In this document: positions 1-12,000 of the stretch, piece after piece
Position numbering within the stretch: the first letter of the stretch is position 1
How the letters are laid out: the number at the start of each line of letters is the position of its first letter
Source of the DNA: Thermothelomyces thermophilus ATCC 42464
Lineage: Eukaryota; Ascomycota; Sordariomycetes; Sordariales; Chaetomiaceae
Reading direction: 5' to 3'
Assembly: GCF_000226095.1 (NCBI RefSeq)
Contig: NC_016472.1
Coordinates: 8,556,001-8,620,000 of the forward strand
DNA length: 64,000 nucleotides
The notes under the pieces: model-generated
Databases searched by the model: none
What the model was told of the DNA's origin: nothing
What the model saw: the letters and a program-made list of their open reading frames with translations, nothing else
Position numbers and translations under genes: made by a program

Positions 1-1584
1 GGTAGTGGTACATCTTCCAACACGCAGCGAGGAATGAGGAGTGGCACAGCGCCATGCTCAGGTGGTACATGCCCTTCCACTGACGCCAGGCTTCGGCCGG
101 AGTCTCGCCGAACTTGAGGAAGTGCCTGGTGAACATCTTTTCTTTGGACTGCTTGGTCAGGATGATACCAAGGCCGACCGAATACCACAAGCGCCACACG
201 ATAGCGTTCAACACGAAAAGGCCTTGGTAGAAGGGAGTGGACGGCGTCACAAGGGCGAGCGCTGCAAGGTAGCCAACAAGGAGCACTGACGCGCAGTCGG
301 TGGTCCGGAAGGGGTCAAAGTTCTTGAAGCCAACCATGTTGTGGACGGGTAGGGGAGTGGCGGGCGCGGCGGTCGCTTTCCTGGCCGACTCGGCAGTTGC
401 CTCGGAGTGGCCGGTGATCTCCGACTCGGCGCGCCGGCGGGGCGGGGGCGGGTTGTAGGTCTTCTCGATGTGAGGATTCTCAACGATGGCCAGAAAGGCA
501 AACTGGGCGGCGTGGGCAAGAATGGAGATGAACAGCACGTCATAGCTGGCAGCCATCATCGAGATACCGTAATACCCAGCATAGCCGATGGAATACATGG
601 GGTGCGGGGCCATCTCGAAGACGCCGTCAAAGGTGAGTTCCTGCTCAATGAGGTAGAAGAAATCTGGGTATCGTCAGGTTCGCAAGAACACGCTGAAGCA
701 AGCGGTTGGCAGCAGTGCAGTTGCTTACCACCCCAGTACCAGGCATAATCTTTGACGACTCGGTGGGCATCCAGCTTTACCCACAGGTTGAAGCCGACGA
801 GAGCAATGCCGAAGATCCAACGAGCCGCGGCAATGGCGAACCCCTCGCCGGCCGGCTTGTGGGCACAGACAATGGCAAACAGGCAGTACGAGACAAAGTC
901 GCACATGAGAATGAGATCCACCAGACGACGGAAGACAAGCCAGGTGTTGTACTCAATGGGCGCCTGGCCCATCTTGTAGTCCTTAGGGATCTTAGTCTCT
1001 AGTTCGGTTTTGAGCAGCTGATACAGCCACGGGCGCGGGTTCTGGCCCGCCGAGGGGTCCTCAAAGAGCCGAGACCGCTTGGCCCATGTCACGAGCAGCC
1101 TGTACTTGGACTGGACGGTCAAGAGGAAGCCTATGCCCACATTGTACGAAGCCCTCCAGAAGAGAAAGACGAGCGCAAAGACGGGGCGCTTGAGGCTCCA
1201 GGGCAAGGCGTACGCGACCCAGATGTGAAGGGCGAGAATGGCAAGCACCACAACATCGGAAATGTTCTTGGGTTCGCGCGGATCTAGGAGCTGAGACACC
1301 ATGTCGTGAGTCTCAGGGACAACGAAGACTGTATTAACAGGCAATGGCCGGTCAGCATATACGTCCTAGAAACGCACGCTTGGGGAAGGTGAACAAGATG
1401 ACAGACCTGTCCCATCCGGAGTGCGCCCGTACGTCCTCTTCGAGCGGCCCTGGCCCACGTCCTCTGTAACCGAATTGGCCCCCTCGGCAGGGCGGAGTAC
1501 ATTGTCAATCGAGTCTGACGACTGCTCTCGTGCGCGGTGGCGAACGTTGTCGAGCCCCGAGGGCCCAGCTGCTGATGTGCTCAT
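1..1584 (-). CDS. CHO2: CHO2 phosphatidylethanolamine N-methyltransferase, N-terminal part (cut by window edge)
   Basis: Catalyses the first methylation of phosphatidylethanolamine on the way to phosphatidylcholine in the endoplasmic reticulum membrane. Exons read as 1407-1584, 729-1328 and 1-663, with introns 1329-1406 and 664-728; both junctions restore the frame ([15 protein letters not shown] and [13 protein letters not shown]). The ATG at 1584 opens a hydrophilic head of about 59 residues. It is followed by the family-typical stretch [19 protein letters not shown], several hydrophobic membrane segments, and the methyltransferase hallmark [18 protein letters not shown]. About 480 residues are visible; fungal CHO2 proteins are near 950, so the second methyltransferase half lies off the left edge. 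The identification rests on remembered family resemblance and is strong; exact splice sites are inferred. Confidence 0.93.
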
Positions 1585-2875
1585 CCTCAGGATTCGGTGT
1601 TGAAGACCGACTTAGCAGAGAAAAGCGTTGAGCTTTGCCAGCATCACCGGGCAGCAGTGATGTCGTCGGCAATTGTCGGAGAGGTGGAGATGCGGGTGGA
1701 AGTACTAGTGTAGTGTAGTGTAATAGTCGAGGCGCACACGCGGAGATGGATGATCGAGCGGCTCGTGACCCGCAAAACAACTACCAACGAATTTCGTAAC
1801 GCCAAGACAAATTAAGCTCGCTGTGCCGTCGTGGAGCGCGGGTTGTGCGGGTAGCCTCTTCCTTTTTGCCGCTTAGACAATGCACCAACCGACCTTCACG
1901 CAACGGGCGGCAGTTTTGCGCGATGAATGCGTTCGAGCGAAATTCCCGTGTGAACCCAGAAGAGCCAGGTTGGGGCCAGGAGTTGGAACCGGGGCTCCTC
2001 TTTTTCAATCACATGCTCCGCAAGTTGTTTTTGTGGGTTGCTATGGAGTTGCTCTGGAGTCTCTGGGGGTGGAGGTCAAGGAACTGGCCAGTCGGATGCC
2101 TTGCGGGGGTAAGTATTGGCGAGCGACCCGCATCTCTTCTCTCTGCATCTTCCAGATAACTAATTCCAGTTCGTTGGGACGCGGTTTCAACTACACGTGC
2201 GGGCGGGTGTTTGGCGGTGAAACATGCCGGCTGACGATCATGGGCTTGGATGAGGATGGGAGAGCGGATTTCCACCGGAAAAAGATTTTTTTCTGAAGAT
2301 GCATCCGGATTTTGATCAGGAGACTCGGGTGCAACGAGGCAGGTACCACCAGTCGCCCATGCCGCCGACCTGCATATCCGCTGGCGTCCTCATTGGGTTT
2401 GATGAGGTTGTCATGCTTTCACGCGTCGCCGGCCGTCAGCCAACTGTGACCAGGTGGACGGGAGCTGTTAGCGTTCCTCTTCCTCCTTGGCTGCAGGGGT
2501 ATTAACGACATGGCATGAACTTGATGGGGACAGTTCACTCTCCGGATCCAACGAGAGAGCGCGTCGCTCGCTCCGATAGCGAGGGTACCTCTGCTACCAG
2601 CACCACGATGCATCGTAGAGGTGGCATGTACGGACATGCACGAGACAGGGAAGGCAGGGCGAAAGGTAAGGTAAAGGTCGGTGACTGACTCGAAAGAGGC
2701 AGGGACGAGGGATCAATCAGGTGTAGGTATAAGTTCAGCAGGAGCTGGTCCCTGCGACTTCCTTCGACCTCATCCATTGAACACCGAGGCACACACATAC
2801 GCCTTTTATACACACTTACCTCCTAATAATCAACCCAAAAGTAAGGCCTCACCTCGGGCTGTCCACTCGTTTTAA
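1585..2875. other. Intergenic, shared upstream region of CHO2 and the 184-residue protein
   Basis: About 1.3 kb between two divergent genes. Open frames here are short, lack family resemblance and have no plausible splice partners. It presumably holds both promoters and 5' leaders. I see no repeat or RNA gene. Confidence 0.6.
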
Positions 2876-3430
2876 ATGTTCCGCACACCCAAAGCCACCG
2901 GCGCCAGTAGTAATCAGATGGCTCGCTCAAACAACAACAACAACAACAACAACAACGATTACAACAACAACACGGCCGCCCGCCCGGGAACTCCGCCCTC
3001 CCCAACAAACGGCTCCGAAAAGCCCCTCCCGGATCCCGGCTCCTCGGCCACGCCCCAGCGCCCGGGCACCTCGGGCACCGAAGCGGCCCTCAAGATGACG
3101 CGCCGCCAAGCCTCGGAGAAGTACCGCCAGGCCCAGCGTGCCGAGCGTATCTACCGGGCTAAGAAGCGCTCCGCCATAGCGCGGGCCAACTACGCCGACG
3201 CCAAGCAGAACTTCCGCCAGGCCCGCTCGCACTTCGCGCTCGGCTGCAAGCTGCTGGTCGCCGCCATCCGGGGGTGGCCGTACATCGTGCGTGAGAAGAG
3301 GGAGGCGAGACGGGTCAAGGCCGAGGAGGAGATGAGGCGCAAAGTGCTGGAGAAGAAGAGGCGGTTGGACGAGAAGCTCGGCGTGGTCGGTGAGGGCGCT
3401 AACCAGGAGGCGGGGGAGGAAGGGCGCTAA
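2876..3430 (+). CDS. Small basic protein with poly-Asn run and charged helix, function unknown
   Basis: A single uninterrupted frame of 184 residues. A TAA lies directly before the ATG in frame, which supports the start. Residues about 20-32 are an asparagine run, and the next 50 are rich in Pro, Ser and Gly. From about residue 74 to the end there is a highly charged Arg/Lys/Glu/Ala stretch that should form one long helix or coiled coil (for example around EKYRQAQRAERIYRAKKRS). No signal peptide or membrane segment is visible. I do not recognise the family. Codon use is GC-rich like the neighbours. The opposite strand is also open here, but that frame reads as a shadow of the biased codons. 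Confidence 0.6.
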   Translation: MFRTPKATGASSNQMARSNNNNNNNNNDYNNNTAARPGTPPSPTNGSEKPLPDPGSSATPQRPGTSGTEAALKMTRRQASEKYRQAQRAERIYRAKKRSAIARANYADAKQNFRQARSHFALGCKLLVAAIRGWPYIVREKREARRVKAEEEMRRKVLEKKRRLDEKLGVVGEGANQEAGEEGR

Positions 3431-4657
3431 GGTCGTTACCCAACCGAGGGTGGTTCTAGGGTTGACCTGAGGTTGTTGACCTTGAGTTGGCCTGGAGAAC
3501 GACCACAGAAGCGGAGGGGGGAGGGGGAAGGAAAGGAGGGCGACTGAAGTGAGAAGAGGGACACACTCACGGCGGCATTTCTCCTCCCTCCACTTCTCCC
3601 AAAAGACACCAACACACAGCCACACACACACACATATCTACACACACACTCACTTCCAGCCCGCTCGGGCTTTGGTCATTTTTCGTTCTTTCTTCCTCCG
3701 GTCTTTCCTATGTCCCTGTTCTGGCCCGCGTCTGTCGACTTTGCCGACTCTTTCATTCTTCCTTTTCTCTGGCGTTTTGGCTTCGGCCAGAACGACGCTG
3801 GCGACCATCTGACGCCGTTCAAACCCGACACTCACTCCACTCTCACAAGCTCGCGTCTGCGCAGCATATCTTTTCTTGAATCACTCAGGCCTGCCATTTC
3901 TCTGTCATGTTTTGTTTTTTGCTGGTTTTGTCCAGCCATAATACCCCTTTTCGTACTAATGATGTGATGAGGCACGATACGGTTAGAGACGGGGACATCA
4001 ACGGCCGGTGGGGTCTTCTCAGTCGGATGTACATAATGACTGGTTCATCGGGCAAGGGGGAGCGTTCTGGCTGTATTTTTTCCCCGAGTTACCGTCTGCT
4101 TTGTCACTCGAAGCTTTCTTTACTGCCCGACAAAGGACGAGAAAAGGTCGGGTTGACTATTGGCGAAGAGACTGGGAAAAAAAAAAACGAGATGGAATAG
4201 CGTCAGGAGGAGGAGGTACACGGTAAATAGCAAGAATGCCAACGGGTTGCTTCTTGATTGTTGCTCGTTCAATTTACGTAGGTGTGGATGGGCCTTCAAG
4301 CTCAATTGTTGCTCGTTCAATTTACGCAGGTGTGGATGGGCCTTCAAGCTCACACCATGCCACGGTCTAATAAAAACAAAATGATAACATGCACCTGACG
4401 CCTCTAATCTCGTTGAATTCGTGCGTCTTCAGAGCATAGCGCTCTCGCCTGACTGAGGACCGGCTCGTCTCTGCACCTGTCACCCAACCGCCATTACCCA
4501 TCGAGAACATGGGTCATTCCCGGAATCATATGCGCAACATACAACTCGACTCAAGCCCAGCCCAGACTCGCAGGAAAAAAAAAATGCATGCTTTTCGGGT
4601 TTCCAGTCTCGGTCCGGTTTCCACCCAAAGCACACGCGATCGTCTTCCGTGGGTTAT
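3431..4657. other. Convergent intergenic region
   Basis: The 3' ends of the 184-residue protein gene and the eIF3g gene face each other here. Contents: a CA-rich microsatellite near 3611-3655, pyrimidine-rich stretches, and a 48-bp tandem duplication listed separately. No supported gene. Confidence 0.6.
4257..4352. repeat. 48-bp tandem duplication, two copies
   Basis: Copies at 4257-4304 and 4305-4352 differ by one base (T or C in the middle). Each contains GGATGGGCCTTCAAGC. It lies in the 3' flank between convergent genes. Confidence 0.9.
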
Positions 4658-5743
4658 TTACTGAGCCTTCTTCGCGAATTCCACCCTGAGAATCAAATGC
4701 CTGAAACCAAAGCCGTCCATCTTGTTGCAAGCCTTGATTGCGTCTTCGCGATCCGCATAACTGATGAAGGCAAAGCCTTTGGCCAGACCGGTGTCGCGGT
4801 CCTTGGCCAGGAAGACGCGGGTGACGCGGCCGAACCGCTCGAACATCTCGCGCAGTTCTTGCTCCTCTGCCATCTCGGACACCTATTTGTAGACGGAGAG
4901 TATCAGCACCTGGGGGCCTAGGACGGACTGAGGAAGAAGAAGAAGAAGAAGAAGAAGAATGAAGGAACCGAAACCAGCAAAGTTGCGGCCGGGGGAGAGA
5001 GAGAGAGACTCACATTTGTAACACGCAGCGTGGCCAGGTCGTCCCGCTCGCCGTACTTGCCGCCCATCCGCTCGCCCTGCCCCGCCGCACCCGCGCGCAG
5101 CGCGGGCGGGATGTACGAGCCCTTCTTGCCCGGCCCGGCAGCGCCGACAGCACCCGCTCCCGTGTCGTCGCCCAGGCCGGCGGCCACGTCGGCGGCGCCC
5201 GCCTCGCCGATGGGCGCCATGGTGTCCTTGTAGGGGCAGCGCGCGGTGAAGTGCTCGCCGTTGCAGATGCGGCACTTGACCTTCTTGTCCCTGAGCTTGT
5301 CCTTCATGGCCTGCGCGTTCGGGTCGTTGGCCTCGTCCTTGGCCTCCCGGCGCCAGTTGACCGACGGCCGGAAGATGATGTTCTCGCCGACCGTCGTCGT
5401 GTCGCTGGCCGGGCCCGGCCCGTCGTTGGCCGAGTCGCCAAACTTGGCCCACGTCTTTCGCTCCGCCACCCGTGGGTTGAGCACCTCGCGGCGGACAATG
5501 TACCGCACGCGCCGCGTCGTCTTCACCTTTTGCCCCTGGTCGTTGATGCGGTACTCAATGATTGTTGTGCTTCCATCCTTGTTATTGATCTTCTGCGGCG
5601 GCGGCAGATCTGTCGTCGTCGTCGTCTCCTCGAGATCCTCGTCGTCCGCCCAATCGTGCCTGCAGTACCTCGGGTCAGCGGATTGAGTGTGTGTGAGAGA
5701 GGAAACGCCCCGAGCCTCGGACTCACTTTGTTTGAGCTGCCAT
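4658..5743 (-). CDS. TIF35: Eukaryotic translation initiation factor 3 subunit G (eIF3g)
   Basis: RNA-binding subunit of the eIF3 complex, acting in scanning and reinitiation on the 40S ribosome. Exons 5727-5743, 5014-5659 and 4658-4882 with introns of 67 and 131 bp give 295 residues. The start [17 protein letters not shown] has the acidic WADDEDL opening typical of the family. Around residues 134-147 there is a zinc-knuckle-like CX2CX3HX4C motif ([14 protein letters not shown]). A single RRM begins near residue 213 and runs to the C terminus (RNP1 core KGFAFISY, ending EFAKKAQ). The second intron holds a GAA/TTC microsatellite near 4934-4960. Length matches the usual 280-300 residues. The function call is firm, and the splice junctions preserve frame and family sequence. 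Confidence 0.95.
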
Positions 5744-6637
5744 CTTTGCGATGTGTCTAGTAGATGAACCTCCGATCCGAGCGGTAACCGTCGCCTTGAA
5801 TGAGGTCGTTCTGGCTGTTTGGGAATTTGGTGGAGGTGGGGATTCCAAAGTTGCACACGGCCGCCGAATTTTTGGATATTCAAGTGTGGGGCGAAAATTG
5901 GTGAGCAACGCATGATAAGTGAGCGGACTTGATAAGTGTACAGTGCTCCGCGACATGGGCATGTTATCATCCACTTCGTGCCCGCGCGCGTCCTGCTTCA
6001 GGTTTCTACGAGGTACAGCAGGACGTTATAATCCCCTCAAAGCGTGCTCCTGGTTTTTATTGTCTTCAATATCCATCTTCATAACTGATTGGATAGGCTC
6101 ACTCTTCCGCTTTGCTTGCTCTTTGCGCTATTCATCTAAGAGGTGGTCAAATGTACTACCAAAAAGGCAACGAGAGAATTGCACCGAGTTTCGCCAGGCA
6201 ATCTTCTGCAGAACCATGTGCTTTGAATCCTCTCAGCCTCTCAGGTAGACGCCTACGGCTCGAAACAGCAGACCCGGCTGAAGGATCTATTCAATTCAAT
6301 CTTACTACGTAGTACATGTTCCGAGAAAAAAAAGTGGTAAACTACGTCGTCCGATTGTCATCCGCTGGGTATAGCTTTCCTCATTATAAATTCCCAACCA
6401 AACCCCAACCTAACAAGAACACCTCATCCTCCCATTCTCTCATGAAGCCGCCATCCCACAAGCAGATGACAGGAAGGAAATCAAAAAACCCTCACCAGAC
6501 TGGTTTATATGTAACAAACAATGTCAAATCATCTTGGTCGCTGTATGATAAAGCTGCGGCCCGCCCTAGCCGGGCGTTAATTTGGCTTGGTCTAGACATT
6601 GCACAGGGCAGTGCACATGGTGACCCTTCAAATTGCC
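5744..6637. other. Intergenic region upstream of eIF3g and downstream of the PH-domain gene
   Basis: About 0.9 kb. It carries the eIF3g promoter and the 3' flank of the minus-strand PH gene. It is somewhat richer in A/T than the coding DNA around it. No gene, RNA or repeat seen. Confidence 0.55.
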
Positions 6638-9067
6638 TCAGATGAACCCCGGCGGCGGGGAGTTCATCCTAGGCTTCTGCGGAATGGGCGGGAGAGCCCG
6701 ATTCGGAGGGGGAGCAAGGGGCGGACCCTCAGCAGCCAGCTGCGACATGCTCCGTTGTTGCAGAACCATGTGTGGCTGCGGATCGGGCCTCAGTTGTTGC
6801 GCTGACCTTGGCACGGGCTTCAAAGACGGCGTACGAGGTCGCTGCGTGGCATCAGCCTGTAGAGAAGGCGGTGAAGAGAGAGCTCCGCTCCTCTCAACTT
6901 CTTGAGAGTTGAAACTCAGGCCCCTACCCCGCGTTCGAGGTTTGCCCGATACTTGAGCAGCCGGCCGCGATTCGCCGTAGGTTCCCAGCGACGTGCTCGA
7001 CCGAGGCATTTCACGAGCTTCGATGGGCAAAATCCCGTGGGTTGGGATCTCGCTGTCATCTTTCGAGTGGCGGTTCGCTAAGTAAGTTGAAGTTGGCCGG
7101 TCGGAGATGTTCTCCTGTGTCGATATGCCGGAGTCGCGAATCGGCTCGTCCCGGATCCGCTTGCTCACCTCGCTCTCCAACTGGTGCGGCGAGGGCAAGG
7201 TCACTGGCGGCGCGAGGGGGCTACCTGACGAAGGGCCTTCGCTGCCCTCCGTCGCCGTCCCAGATCGACTCAACGCAGACAGGGCCGGCGACGGCTGGTC
7301 CTCGACCAGGGACAAAGGACGCGGGTTAATAAATAAGGCTGTCGGCGGAGGTCTCCGGGCGTTCATTCTTGCGAGCAAAGGGGATGACGTCGTCTGCATC
7401 GAGGGCGGCCCTCCGGGAGTCCTGGCAAAAGAATGTCGATTACCCACGCTGTGAGAGACGCTGACATTCGATATTGGTTGGGGCGCGGGCGCTGATGGCG
7501 CCGCTCCCTCCGGCTGACCAGGGTTTGAGTACGTTGACAGCGGCCGAAGGGCTTGGGCTGAGGCGATCCCCATCTCGAGAACGTGATTAATTGTTTGGAG
7601 CGACTGTCTTCGGTCAATGATTGCCTTCGCGTTGGGTCTCGGCCTCGGCTGCGGTTCCTCAGGTTCCCGAGCCTCGGGCATCGAATCGACGTCCCCAAAT
7701 GAGTCACGAACCGGTGAGCATGCTGGCGATGAGCCAACTGACGTAACCATGGTCCGCTGGCCAGATGAAACAAACGATAGTCGGTTGTAGCTGTCTCTTA
7801 GAGTTTCGAGCTGTCTCCCTTCGTGCGAGACGAAGCTCGCAGTCGAGTTGTCATCAAAGGATTGCTCGCGTGCGTTAGCCTCGGGACTAGGACTCATTAT
7901 CGGCAAACTGTGGTTCGAAGATTGGTCGGGCGTCATAACTCGAGAGAAACGATCTGGGTCCCTCCGGACCAAGGTTCTCTGGCTTGCATAGCTCCTCAAG
8001 TGCACATCCTCGTCATCAGTTTTGGGTTTGCCTGTTTCTGAGAGAACTTTCCGGCCTCCAAGCGCCTCGATCTCTCGACGCAGCGTTGCAATCCATGCCT
8101 CCATCTCCTCGGCACTTTCGCATACCATCAGAAGAGCCGAGGAATGCTTCTTTTCGTGACCAAGGAAGGGAAGTCGGGCGCGGAGAGAAGACGGCGGTTC
8201 CGGGATACGGTCGGGCTCCGAGACCGACGACGTGACTTGAATAACCCAATGCCGTCCCGGGATAGCGTCGCTCGCGAAAGCCGCCGAATCCTTTCCCAGC
8301 TGGAGGACCCTCTCGGGAAGCCGATCGTAGGTGCCTTCGCCTGCGTACTGCAGTAGGTACCGCGACGTAGTCAAGACATAAACCTTGCTTGTCCATTCGA
8401 ATCTCGATGCAGAACCAGATCCGTTACTCCGGTGTCTGCTTCTCGTTTTCTCTCCCGTTGCGTCCTCTGACGGGTCGGACAACCTGGGGCCCAGCAGCCC
8501 GGCGAGCGAGCCGCTGCTCTTGTGGGCGTGCATCCGCAGAATGACTTCGGCGGGGAGGGTGCATGCAGGAAGGTGGGCATGTTTGATGGCCTGCGGGTAC
8601 GCTCTAAACAGAGGAGGGGGGGTCCATGCCGCAATGCCCTCGGGAGTTGGCTGCTGACGGACGAGGCTCTCCGACTTCTTGTGTTTCAAGGCATGGCCAG
8701 TCGGCGATGCCTTTTGAGGTGGTAGAGAGATGTCTGACCGATGCCCCTGTGCAGTCTGCGAAACATGGGGCCAACTGATCTCTGCCAGCGAGGCTCGTAT
8801 TCCTCCAAGCCTATGGGGACCATCCCGGGTTGGGGCTGTTACCGAATCCGCGTCAGAGCCTCCTCTGGCCCGGCCAAAGATGTTTCTCAGCCCCAGTCTC
8901 GACTCCCTCTTGCGTGCCTTATCCCCCGAACCTGCCCTTAGAGGTATCCTAACAGCCTCTGAAGCCTCGTCGTGCGGGTCAGGAGGCCGCATTCTCCTCG
9001 AGTGCGAACTTTGACTGCCTCTGAAGTCTGGGGACTCGGGAGAGTCTGGGTCCAAAAAGGCGTGCAT
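6638..9067 (-). CDS. PH-domain protein with long disordered tail
   Basis: One intronless frame of 809 residues beginning at an ATG at 9067. Residues 1-220 are Ser/Arg/Pro-rich and probably disordered. Residues about 224-342 look like a pleckstrin-homology fold with an insert: it begins FEWTSKVYVLTTSRYLLQYA, continues through HWVIQVTS, and ends in the helix EEMEAWIATLRREIEALGG, whose Trp is the usual conserved Trp of the PH C-terminal helix. Residues 350-809 are low complexity with many Ser, Pro and Arg, ending in proline-rich runs (PLAPPPNRALPPIPQKPR) that could bind SH3 or profilin-type partners. PH domains commonly bind phosphoinositides, so a membrane or cortical role is likely but inferred. 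Proteins of this layout are conserved and largely unstudied in filamentous ascomycetes. Confidence 0.85.
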   Translation of the reverse strand: MHAFLDPDSPESPDFRGSQSSHSRRMRPPDPHDEASEAVRIPLRAGSGDKARKRESRLGLRNIFGRARGGSDADSVTAPTRDGPHRLGGIRASLAEISWPHVSQTAQGHRSDISLPPQKASPTGHALKHKKSESLVRQQPTPEGIAAWTPPPLFRAYPQAIKHAHLPACTLPAEVILRMHAHKSSGSLAGLLGPRLSDPSEDATGEKTRSRHRSNGSGSASRFEWTSKVYVLTTSRYLLQYAGEGTYDRLPERVLQLGKDSAAFASDAIPGRHWVIQVTSSVSEPDRIPEPPSSLRARLPFLGHEKKHSSALLMVCESAEEMEAWIATLRREIEALGGRKVLSETGKPKTDDEDVHLRSYASQRTLVRRDPDRFSRVMTPDQSSNHSLPIMSPSPEANAREQSFDDNSTASFVSHEGRQLETLRDSYNRLSFVSSGQRTMVTSVGSSPACSPVRDSFGDVDSMPEAREPEEPQPRPRPNAKAIIDRRQSLQTINHVLEMGIASAQALRPLSTYSNPGQPEGAAPSAPAPQPISNVSVSHSVGNRHSFARTPGGPPSMQTTSSPLLARMNARRPPPTALFINPRPLSLVEDQPSPALSALSRSGTATEGSEGPSSGSPLAPPVTLPSPHQLESEVSKRIRDEPIRDSGISTQENISDRPTSTYLANRHSKDDSEIPTHGILPIEAREMPRSSTSLGTYGESRPAAQVSGKPRTRGRGLSFNSQEVERSGALSSPPSLQADATQRPRTPSLKPVPRSAQQLRPDPQPHMVLQQRSMSQLAAEGPPLAPPPNRALPPIPQKPRMNSPPPGFI

Positions 9068-12000
9068 GGTGGCTGCTGTGCTGACGGCCGAAATATAAAA
9101 GAGTGGACACAGCGGATATGCTGCTTAGATGCACAGGCGAGAAGAACCGTGTTAACGTCCCATTCGAGAACACGCGGGCGGTAACATGTGTGCCGTCGGG
9201 TAAAAAAAAAAAAAAAAATTGCCGGGCTTGGGTGAGGGCAAAAACGAGCGTGGGATGCGGCAATCGCAGGTTTTGGCGGGTAGTTCGTCGTGCACAGCTC
9301 GTAGGGAGATCGAGAAAAGGAGAGAAGGCGCAGTGGTTGAAGGTGGGGGCAGACGCGTGAAAACAGTGTCAGCAGCAAACAAACGAGTGATGCAGGCGCG
9401 TTCCGGACCCGATTGCCCTGGTGTGGGACACAGATTCTGAAAAGAAGTTTGGCGCAATGAGAGTGGATGAAAGACCGGAGATTTGTTATAGCCACGGCTT
9501 GCCGAATATATGCCAGAGCATCTCGGCTGCGCCGCGCGCTGCAGAGGTGAATGAAGCGGAAAAAGACAGGAACTAGCGAACGGCAAGGATAGGAAGGAGT
9601 GGGCACGCGAAAACGTAACAGGGAAAGGAGAACAGCTGCAGGAACTATAAATATTGGGGGAAAACTACTGAAAGGGAAGTGACAGGATGCTGGTGAGAGA
9701 AGCTGGTTGGATAGGGAGAAGAGGAACCTGAACCCAGGTAGGGTGCGGCTGCGCCAATGCGATCCGGTTTCTATCCCGGGACACACCCGCCAAGTCTCGG
9801 TATTCCCAGATCTTTGGGCGAATTTTCACCCTGGCCGTGCATCATTTTGAGGTGTGACACCTCTCGACTACCCTACTACTAGTGTACGGTCCACTTGGTT
9901 ACAAAGATGCCCAAGTCAGTCATGCGGCGGAAGATGGTCGCTTGCATCTGACGACGAGACTTTTCTGAATTCGCCAAAGGCCCCTTGTTGTTCGACCGAT
10001 CGCAGTTCGTAAAGTGTATTGTAGACGGCGACTCACTTGCGGGAGGAACACAGTGTAGCCTTCTTCCAGTCTACAATAGCATGTAGCATGACAGAAGGAA
10101 ATGAACAAAAAGCAATTTCTCTCGAGTCGAGTTGCATCGGGTGCCGAACAAGGGAGTCGATCCCAGGGGCACCCTGGTCGGAGTGGATTCCACATCGAAT
10201 GGGGTGACCCTTGAGTTGGTGGCTTTCTCGCATCAGGGGTTGTGTTTCCGAGCCAAGCTTGACGTTACCAGCAAGCGGGTCAGCCTGGATGAAGATCTTG
10301 ATTTTCGCTGTCTGTGTTCACGGCAGCAGGCAACAGTGTCATTGTTTTGCCGGAAGGGAAAAATGCACAACGATAACCCGCACAGAATACAGCCATCATT
10401 GAAGCACAACACAGGTAAGACAGAGTATGAAACCTGGCATCCAAAGGGGGGTGAGGCTGCCGGGTATCCTACACAGTGCATATAATGTTTGACGTGTTTG
10501 CTTTGATTGATGCGGGATGTCCAGTTCCCAGCCTTACACTCATTACTTGCAAGTACACTACACTAGGGGCAAGGGGGCGAAGAGGTGGGGGTTAGTTAGG
10601 TGAATGCGAAACGAAACATTGTTGACACTCGTCGAATGTTTCTGGACCGCTCGACGGGTGGCTCACACTACTTTTAGTACAGGCGTATGCTGGCACCTGC
10701 AGTTCCGACGCAGCTATCAGATTACCGTGTACAGTACGAAACCTCGTGAAGACCGGTAGCACATAGTTAACATGCCAAACGGTGAACCTCAGCCCCCTTA
10801 GGGCATAGCCAAGTCACACGGCATCTAGAACGGAACCCTCGATTGGCCCCAGAACCCTTCCACGGGCTGCTTTGCGTGGCCGCTGCCTTGTCACAACCCA
10901 AAGTTCTACACAGTAGCTCGACGCAACTTGCCGTCCTGATACACTATCAAAGTAGTTAGTTAGGTATACTAGTGTACAGTGTCCAGTCATACAACCGTCG
11001 CCAGGTTGAGGTGGCAGGACCACCCCCAATTTTCCTTGCAACAGCCGAGAAAAAACAGGGCGAGTTCACAAGCAAGAACAACTAACCAACAAGAATACGG
11101 CGCCGATCCCTTTTCCGTATTCACGGCAAGCCGCATCTCATCTGCAGCCGAGAAGAATCCCACTCCCCAGAAGCCCAGGCTCGAGGACCTGACAGTCGCT
11201 GACTGGGTATCGGCGCTTGTCGTGGAGCCCAACTGTCACACAAATCGGCAGGGCCGACCCTTACACAGGAGAGCCGAAGACGGGTGGCTCAAGGGGCGGA
11301 GGGCGGCAACCATCCCATCCATCCGTCGGGTTGGGAACCAACCCAGATGCCCAGCTCGGGACTCGAAAAATAACTCCACCTGTTCCTGCATTAGCGCCAC
11401 GCGCGGTTGAAATTGGGGAGCGAGGCGGGCCAACCGTTGGTTTCGGCTGTTAGACCCGCCCGCGTAAGCATGCATCCTTATTAACAAATTTTTCGTATCT
11501 CTTTTCTGATGAGTGAACAAACCCTGAGAGCTGCACCAGTATGCCAGAGCACACGGGAGGGGAAACTACAACATAAGCAACGCAGATAGGATTCACCCCA
11601 CCAGCCAACAAGAACTCGAAAAAAGTTACACTACTGTAGGTTGATTCCCGGCGATGAGATTGCAATGTTACGGAGCCCAAGTCAGGTACTCTACATACAT
11701 AGCTATGTACACTACATACATCCGTACATGTGTGTACTATGTAAAGCCTCGGCTATCTTAGTTCATCGAACCCGGGGGGCTGTGTTAACCCCACTGAGCT
11801 TTGGTACGTGTAGGGCTTTTCCAGGGTGTCAAAGTTCGGGGCAATTCCGATATAGTGTATGGATAGTGTAGTGTATTTCAATGTACCAAGGTACCGAAGG
11901 TGCGCCTCGACTCCCGCAATACACCACCAGAGCACCTACTCTGTGATATAATGCTTCTCGGCGTTCCCGAAATGATTCTAGATGAGCAGTTGTTCGTAGT

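Noticed and set aside
36-1002. Plus-strand open frames over CHO2
   Set aside because: Shadows of the CHO2 exons, with no splice or domain support.
1880-2296. 138-residue open frame upstream of the 184-residue protein
   Set aside because: Its first in-frame codon is not ATG, composition is mixed and there is no resemblance to any family.
2927-3631. Long open frame on the minus strand opposite the 184-residue protein
   Set aside because: It arises from GC-rich third positions and the reversed AAC/GTT repeat; low-complexity Val run and no family resemblance.
3611-3655. CA-rich tract as a structured element
   Set aside because: Plain dinucleotide microsatellite in a 3' flank.
10132-10485. 117-residue open frame in the gene-poor region
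   Set aside because: No splice partner, no domain and no codon bias like that of the neighbours.
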